Below are positions 55,981 through 64,000 of a DNA stretch of 64,000 nt, one piece after another. The notes beneath the pieces were generated by a model. It saw nothing but the letters and a program-made list of their open reading frames with translations, searched no databases and was not told where the DNA came from. The translations under genes and the position numbers were made by a program. The DNA comes from Hyphomicrobiales bacterium (lineage in GTDB: Bacteria; Pseudomonadota; Alphaproteobacteria; Rhizobiales; Xanthobacteraceae), in contig JADJPN010000002.1 in NCBI GenBank assembly GCA_016713235.1, positions 1-64,000 on the forward strand, given 5' to 3'. Each line of letters opens with the position of its first letter. The stretch's first letter is position 1.

Positions 55981-56985
55981 GTGGTTCGCAAAAAGGCGCC
56001 TTCCAATTTCTATGCGCTGCTGGGTGGCCTGAAAGCTGCCGCTGAAGACACGCGCCTGCGGCTGCTTGCGTTGCTCGATCAGGCGGAGCTCACGGTCTCC
56101 GATCTCACGGACATTCTCGGTCAGTCGCAGCCGCGCATCTCGCGGCATCTGCGCCTGCTTGCGGAGGCGGGGATCGTCGAGCGGTTCCGCGAGGCAAGTT
56201 GGGCATTCTACCGCCGTGCAGGTGAGGGCGCGGGCGCGCCGCTCGCGGATGCCATTCTTGCGCTGGCCGACCCGGCCGACCCGATCTTCGAGCGCGACCG
56301 CGAGCGGCTCACGCAGGTGCGCGCTTCACGCCAGTCGGCAGCGCAAAACTATTTCCGCAAGCACGCCGGCCGCTGGGACGAGCTTCGCAAGCTCCACGTC
56401 TCCGATGTCGCGGTGGAATCCGCGGTGCGCGAGGCGCTCGCCGGCAAGCGCATCGACTCACTTCTGGATCTCGGCACCGGCACGGGCCGCATTCTCGAAC
56501 TATTCGGTTCCGAGATCTCGCGCGGCGTCGGCATCGATCTCAATCCGGAGATGCTGCAATTCGCCCGCGCCAATCTCGACAAGGCGGGTTTGAAGAACTG
56601 CTCGGTGCGGCAGGGCGATCTTTATAACCTGCCGTTCCCGCGCGACAGCTTCGATGCGATCGTGATGCACCAGGTGCTGCATTATCTCGATGACGGTGCG
56701 CGCGCGCTGCGCGAGGCCGCGCGCGTGCTTCGCGCGAGCGGCCGTCTTGTGGTTGTCGATTTTGCCCCGCATCAGCTCGAGTTTCTCCGCGACGAACACG
56801 CGCATCGCCGTCTCGGCTTTGCGCCGGACACGGTCGAGGAATGGCTGAAGGAAGCGGGCCTCGAATTCGATCGTCACCGCGCGCTGGCGCCGGAAAAGAA
56901 AAACGAAAGCGCGCTCACGGTTTCCGTTTGGGTAGCACGCGACCCGCGCATTTTACTCGCGGGTGAAGGCAGGGAGGTTGCGTGA
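55981..56985 (+). CDS. ArsR-family regulator fused to a SAM-dependent methyltransferase
   Basis: 334 residues from GTG 55981. N-terminal ArsR winged helix (about 15-75): LAALLDQAELTVSDLTDILG-like segment, QSQPRISRHLRLLAEAGIVE, FYRRAGEGA. C-terminal class I methyltransferase fold (about 140-270): SLLDLGTGTGRILELFGSEI (motif I) and FDAIVMHQVLHYLDDGARAL. This fusion precedes metF/metH in many alphaproteobacteria and is thought to sense SAM or SAH. GTG at 55981 has AGAGG eight bases upstream; ATG 55960 and GTG 55936 are alternatives, but the last overlaps the operator. Its stop overlaps the metF ATG (TGATG). Confidence 0.85.
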   Translation: MVRKKAPSNFYALLGGLKAAAEDTRLRLLALLDQAELTVSDLTDILGQSQPRISRHLRLLAEAGIVERFREASWAFYRRAGEGAGAPLADAILALADPADPIFERDRERLTQVRASRQSAAQNYFRKHAGRWDELRKLHVSDVAVESAVREALAGKRIDSLLDLGTGTGRILELFGSEISRGVGIDLNPEMLQFARANLDKAGLKNCSVRQGDLYNLPFPRDSFDAIVMHQVLHYLDDGARALREAARVLRASGRLVVVDFAPHQLEFLRDEHAHRRLGFAPDTVEEWLKEAGLEFDRHRALAPEKKNESALTVSVWVARDPRILLAGEGREVA

Positions 56986-57857
56986 TGAGTAACGACATTC
57001 AGGTTTCGTTCGAGTTCTTCCCGCCGAAGACGCCGGAGATGGAAAAAACGCTGTGGAACTCCATTGCGCGTCTCGCATCGTTGAGGCCGCGTTTTGTTTC
57101 GGTGACCTACGGCGCGGGCGGCTCCACGCGCGAACGCACACACGGCACGATCACGCGCATGCTGCGCGAAACGTCGCTTACTCCAGCCGCGCATCTTACT
57201 TGTGTAGGCGCGACCAAAGCCGAGACCGATGAAGTCGTGAAAGAATATTGGGATGCCGGCGTGCGACACATCGTGGCGCTACGTGGCGATCCCGTGACCG
57301 GCGCCGGCACAAAATACGAGCCGCATCCCGGCGGCTATGAAGGCAGCCCCGAATTGATCGCGGGCATCAAGAAGGTCGGTAACTTCGAGGTTTCGGTTTC
57401 GGCTTATCCGGAGAAACATCCGGACAGCGCCGACGCGGACGCCGAGATCGAACTGCTCAAGCGCAAGGTGGATGCCGGCGCGACCCGCGCGATCACGCAG
57501 TTCTTTTTCGGCAACGATCTCTACTTCCGCTATCTCGATCGCGTGCGCGCACGCGGCATCGATATTCCGATCGTGCCCGGCATCATTCCGGTATTGAACT
57601 TCGCGCAGGTGAAGAAATTCGCCGACGTTTGCGGCACCTATGTCCCGAACGCGCTCGCGGATCGTTTCGCTGGCCTCGAGGGCGATCCGGAGACGAGAAA
57701 GCTCGTCGCCGCGACGGTCGCCGCCGAGCAGGTCAATGATCTTCGCCGGCGCGGCGTGAACGAGTTTCACTTCTACACGCTGAACCGTTCGGAACTGGTC
57801 TACGCAATTTGTCACCTCCTGGGTATCCGCCCTGCAACGAACGCCGCTGCCGCGTAA
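56985..57857 (+). CDS. metF: Methylenetetrahydrofolate reductase
   Basis: 290-residue FAD enzyme that makes 5-methyltetrahydrofolate for methionine synthesis. The opening VSFEFFPPKTPEMEKTLW with the catalytic Glu of the EFFPPK motif, FVSVTYGAGGSTRERTHG, AAHLTCVGATKAETDEV, HIVALRGDPV and RAITQFFFGNDLYFRYLDRV are all family signatures. The C-terminal NEFHFYTLNRSELVYAICHL closes the barrel. Co-translated with the ArsR-methyltransferase gene and 15 bases before metH. Confidence 0.95.
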   Translation: MSNDIQVSFEFFPPKTPEMEKTLWNSIARLASLRPRFVSVTYGAGGSTRERTHGTITRMLRETSLTPAAHLTCVGATKAETDEVVKEYWDAGVRHIVALRGDPVTGAGTKYEPHPGGYEGSPELIAGIKKVGNFEVSVSAYPEKHPDSADADAEIELLKRKVDAGATRAITQFFFGNDLYFRYLDRVRARGIDIPIVPGIIPVLNFAQVKKFADVCGTYVPNALADRFAGLEGDPETRKLVAATVAAEQVNDLRRRGVNEFHFYTLNRSELVYAICHLLGIRPATNAAAA

Positions 57858-57872
57858 TTGGATTTGAAAGTA

Positions 57873-61619
<3,747 letters not shown>

Positions 61620-61673
61620 CGCTCATGCGAGCGAATGATCTCTCCGCTACAGTACGGGCGGGGAGTGGCGGTC

Positions 61674-62459
61674 ATGAAGCTCGAATTGATTTCAAAGGGT
61701 GTGGGCACGGCGAAATACCCTACGCCGATCCTGTTTGTGCATGGCGCCTGGCACGGAGCCTGGTGCTGGGATGAAGGTTTTCTCGACTATTTCGCGGAGC
61801 GCGGTTTTGCGTCCCACGCGCTTAGTTTGCGCGGCCATGGCGCGAGCGAGGGACGCGAGCGCCTGCGCTGGCACAGCGTTGAAGACTATGTGCAGGATGT
61901 CGCGCAGGTCGCGGACAGTCTGTCGTCGCCGCCAATCCTGATCGGTCATTCGATGGGAGGTTTCGTCGTCCAGAAATATCTGGAATCCCGTCAGGTGCCT
62001 GCCGCCGTACTGCTCGCGGCCGTTCCTCCCGGCGGCGTGTTTTCGACCTTAATGCGCCTGACGGCGAAGCATCCGCTTATCGTACTGCGGGCCAACGTTA
62101 CTCTGAGCCTGCGCCCGCTGGTCGAGACGCCTGCGCTGGTCCGTGAGGCGTTTTTCTCGAAAACGATGAGCGAAGAAAAAGTGCAGCGCTACTGCGAGCG
62201 GATGCAGGACAGATCCTATCGCGCTTTTCTCGACATGCTGATGCTCGATCTACGCAAGCCCGCGAGAATCAAGACGCCGCTGATGGTGATGGGAGGTTCG
62301 GCCGATACTATTTTTATCCCGGAACAGGTTAGCGGCACCGCCACGTCCTACGGCGTGCCCGCGAAAATGTTTCCGGATGTCGCGCATGATATGATGCTCG
62401 AGGACGGCTGGCAGCGTGTCGCGGACGCCATCATCGAATGGATCGGGCCGCGAGCCTAA
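61674..62459 (+). CDS. Alpha/beta hydrolase family protein
   Basis: 261 residues. Oxyanion loop ILFVHGAWHGAWCWDEGFLD (about 18-37, the HGAWHGAWCW of this group), nucleophile elbow PILIGHSMGGFVVQKYL (Ser about 95 in GHSMGG), acid MVMGGSADTIF (about 220) and catalytic His in DVAHDMMLEDGWQRVADAI (about 243). All triad members are visible. ATG 61674 has GGGGAG nine bases upstream; starts further 5' overlap metH's end region and are less likely. Substrate unknown; located 54 bases after metH, with no methionine-related role evident. Confidence 0.85.
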   Translation: MKLELISKGVGTAKYPTPILFVHGAWHGAWCWDEGFLDYFAERGFASHALSLRGHGASEGRERLRWHSVEDYVQDVAQVADSLSSPPILIGHSMGGFVVQKYLESRQVPAAVLLAAVPPGGVFSTLMRLTAKHPLIVLRANVTLSLRPLVETPALVREAFFSKTMSEEKVQRYCERMQDRSYRAFLDMLMLDLRKPARIKTPLMVMGGSADTIFIPEQVSGTATSYGVPAKMFPDVAHDMMLEDGWQRVADAIIEWIGPRA

Positions 62460-62513
62460 CGATTACGCGCGCTTTTTCTGAGAGGCTGCCGAACAAGCGT
62501 TGCGGCAAAAGAA

Positions 62514-62543
62514 GACGCCGGAAAGCTTTGGCTTCCCGGCGTC
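62514..62543 (-). terminator. Hairpin terminator between converging genes
   Basis: 8-bp GC stem GACGCCGG / CCGGCGTC with AAAGC-TTTGGCTTC inside. On the minus strand it is followed by TTCTTTT, so it best serves the small minus-strand gene at 62569-62652. It may also stop plus-strand transcripts of the hydrolase gene. Confidence 0.7.
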
Positions 62544-62568
62544 CCATCTATGAAATCTCAAATCTAGT

Positions 62569-62652
62569 TCAGAGCATTCCGAGCAGGATCGCTCCGATGA
62601 AGGCGAACGAGGCGAAGATGGCCAGTACGTCAATCCGGCGGGTGAGAAGCAT
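62569..62652 (-). CDS. 27-residue single-pass membrane protein
   Basis: A tiny reading frame: MLLTRRIDVLAIFASFAFIG followed by AILLGML and a TGA. It has a basic N-terminus (RR) and one helix of about 18 hydrophobic residues. A strong AAGGGGAGA ribosome-binding site lies about 6 bases before the ATG, and a terminator follows 26 bases after the stop. Similar small proteins occur in related Hyphomicrobiales genomes (from memory). Function unknown; likely inner membrane with N-in topology. Confidence 0.65.
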   Translation of the reverse strand: MLLTRRIDVLAIFASFAFIGAILLGML

Positions 62653-62842
62653 ATTCCGTCTCCCCTTTGGTTGAACTTGTCCCAAGGCTGCCAGCCGGCG
62701 AGTCCCGTGGGAAGCGGAAAAATGAGCCTAAAGTCGAAGTCCGCTGATTAACGCCTGTCCATCAGGGTTGTTCCTGAGAAAAGGGTTGTGAAAAAGGTAA
62801 TTAGGCACCGATAATTTTGCCTGTCTTTTCCTCAGAAGTGGC

Positions 62843-62873
62843 GAAGGCCCGGCAGTCGTCCCGCCGGGCCTTC
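62843..62873. terminator. GC-rich hairpin at the 3' side of the RNase P RNA gene
   Basis: 11-bp perfect stem GAAGGCCCGGC / GCCGGGCCTTC around a 9-base loop, 10 bases after the 3' end of rnpB on the minus strand. No clear T run follows on either strand, so termination or RNA 3'-end protection are both possible. Confidence 0.6.
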
Positions 62874-62883
62874 TCAGTCTTGA

Positions 62884-63256
62884 TATCAGCCGGCCTGTAA
62901 GCCGGGTTCTGTATGGCGGGGTTGCCCCCACGTGGCAGCCATTCCTCTGGGGCGTTTGTCGCCAAACGCCTCGAGCAGCCAACCCGGATGACTGGTCCGA
63001 AGAGAACCGGCGTAAAGCCGCGTCATCCCTATTTGGCTTTGCTCCCGGTGGGGTTTGCCGTGCCGCTCCTGTTACCAGGCGCGCGGTGCGCTCTTACCGC
63101 ACCTTTTCACCCTTACCCGGTCCGCGGAGCGCGGCGGTTCGTTCTCTGTGGCACTTTCCCTGGGGTCGCCCCCGCCGGACGTTATCCGGCACCGTTTCTC
63201 CGTGGAGCCCGGACTTTCCTCGAAGCTTTCGCTCCGCGGCTGCCCGGCCGACTGAC
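62884..63256 (-). ncRNA. rnpB: RNase P RNA component, class A
   Basis: Catalytic RNA that matures tRNA 5' ends. On the minus strand, in order: the universal GAGGAAAGTCCGGGCTCC (CR I) at about 63220, AACGGTGCCGGATAACGTCC, GGGTAAGGGTGAAAAGGTGC (CR II/III region), GGTAACAGGAGCGGCACGGC, GCAAACCCCACCGGGAGCAA with AGCCAAATAGG after it (CR IV), and the closing ACAGAACCCGGCTTACAGGC (CR V), which pairs back to CR I. Layout is bacterial type A as in alphaproteobacteria. The 5' end (near GTCAGTCGGCCGGGCAGCCG) is accurate to a few bases. Confidence 0.95.
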
Positions 63257-63351
63257 GAAATCTAGATGGGCTTGTGTTCGCGCGCGGTCAAGAAAAATGG
63301 CGCGGACGTTTCCATCCGCGCCGGAGCATCGTGAACGAAATACTTCGATGC

Positions 63352-63993
63352 TTAATTTGCAGAAGCCATGTGCGCTTTTACCTTCGCGCAATACGCATGG
63401 TTCGCGGCGTTCGGTTGAGTCACGGCATGGCCGCCCTGATACTTCATCACCGCGCCGCAGGGCGTGGATCCGCCGAGTTTCCAGGCCATCGCCAGATACT
63501 TCATGCCCCACTTCAGATTGGTGTCGGGCTCGTAGAGTTCTTCACGCGTGCCGGTGAAACCGATACCGCGCGCGGTCTCAAACTTGATCTGCATGAGACC
63601 GACTTCGCGCTGGCGGCCGGTCGCGCGCGGATTGAAATTGCTTTCGATCCGCACGATCGCGCGGGCAAAACCCGCAGGAAGACCGTTTGCGGAAGCATGT
63701 TTGTCGACCAGTGCGAGCACCGGCGCGAGATCGCCAGCCGGAGCGGGCGCGAGCACGGGCTCAAGAGCCGCGCGTCGTTTGGGATTCTCGGAAGGGACCA
63801 AGCCAGCCCATGCATTCTTGTCGATGGCCGCGACCTGATCAGGCGCCGCGGCGGGCGCTTCGTCGGCGGTCTGCGCGGTATTGAATTCGTCGTTCAGAAA
63901 TTGGCGAACAGGATTTTCTTCCGCAGCGGCAGGGTAGACGCTCACTACGGCGGCGAGTGCTGCCATAGGTAACGCCAGTCGGAATAGTTTCAT
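63352..63993 (-). CDS. Lytic transglycosylase (SLT domain)
   Basis: 213 residues with a signal peptide (about 1-24, ALAAVVSVYPAAA). After an Ala/Pro-rich linker comes an SLT domain (about 90-205): HASANGLPAGFARAIVRIES then NFNPRATG, with the catalytic Glu in IES (about 117), GLMQIKFETARGIGF, YEPDTNLKWGMKYLAMAWKL and AVMKYQGGHAV (the family's YNGG-like motif as YQGG). It cleaves peptidoglycan glycan strands in the periplasm. Its start lies within 10 bases of the window edge, so any operon partner is outside. Confidence 0.9.
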   Translation of the reverse strand: MKLFRLALPMAALAAVVSVYPAAAEENPVRQFLNDEFNTAQTADEAPAAAPDQVAAIDKNAWAGLVPSENPKRRAALEPVLAPAPAGDLAPVLALVDKHASANGLPAGFARAIVRIESNFNPRATGRQREVGLMQIKFETARGIGFTGTREELYEPDTNLKWGMKYLAMAWKLGGSTPCGAVMKYQGGHAVTQPNAANHAYCAKVKAHMASAN

Positions 63994-64000
63994 ATTGAGT

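Overview
The window looks like chromosome of an alphaproteobacterium of the Hyphomicrobiales (Bradyrhizobium / Xanthobacteraceae-like). This is inferred from the gene families (fused CoxL-CoxG molybdenum hydroxylase, ArsR-methyltransferase/metF/metH operon, OpgC, RNase P RNA type A, TPP-riboswitch thiSGE, an IS3/IS407-type element) and from moderate-to-high GC. No species can be assigned from the sequence alone.

Left part (1 to about 28.5 kb): an accessory catabolic region in heavy decay. It holds (i) a divergent LysR / two-component flavin monooxygenase / CaiB-type CoA-transferase cluster; (ii) an AraC-controlled run of translationally coupled genes for a CoxL/M/S-type molybdenum hydroxylase, an acyl-CoA ligase, an enoyl-CoA hydratase and a branched-chain-amino-acid-type ABC importer (livK-H-M-G-F order); (iii) a LuxR regulator and an outer-membrane barrel gene, both broken; (iv) an XRE-cupin regulator divergent from a hydantoinase A / hydantoinase B / aromatic-ring flavin monooxygenase operon; (v) a GntR regulator bracketed by two IS3-type copies, then a 5'-truncated outer-membrane gene. 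Most enzyme genes here carry one to eight frameshifts, while several regulators and small subunits are intact. Three diverged copies of a ~140-bp repeat (about 4.7, 17.3 and 19.6 kb), the best of which ends in the 3' half of a tRNA-Met(CAT) including CCA, look like old attachment scars.

Right part (28.6 to 64 kb): mostly intact core-like genes. In order: a GNAT-like protein, trhO, a membrane alpha/beta hydrolase, a heavy-metal RND efflux operon, a frameshifted secreted protein, thiS-thiG-thiE behind a TPP riboswitch, an M14-like secreted protein, a six-gene FHA/VWA/PP2C cluster (42.8-49.5 kb) with no visible kinase, ettA, a glutathione S-transferase, a MarR regulator divergent from a thioesterase, opgC with two SGNH-type secreted proteins, the arsR-methyltransferase/metF/metH methionine operon, an alpha/beta hydrolase, a 27-residue membrane protein, rnpB and a lytic transglycosylase. 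Three lesions occur here too: a frameshift in the RND adaptor, one in the secreted protein at 39 kb, and a nonsense codon in the VWA-FHA gene.

The most unusual system is the FHA cluster. It combines three FHA proteins, one fused to a two-Rossmann flavoprotein monooxygenase-like domain, with a four-helix membrane protein, a VWA protein and a membrane-anchored PP2C phosphatase: readers and an eraser of phosphothreonine without a writer nearby.
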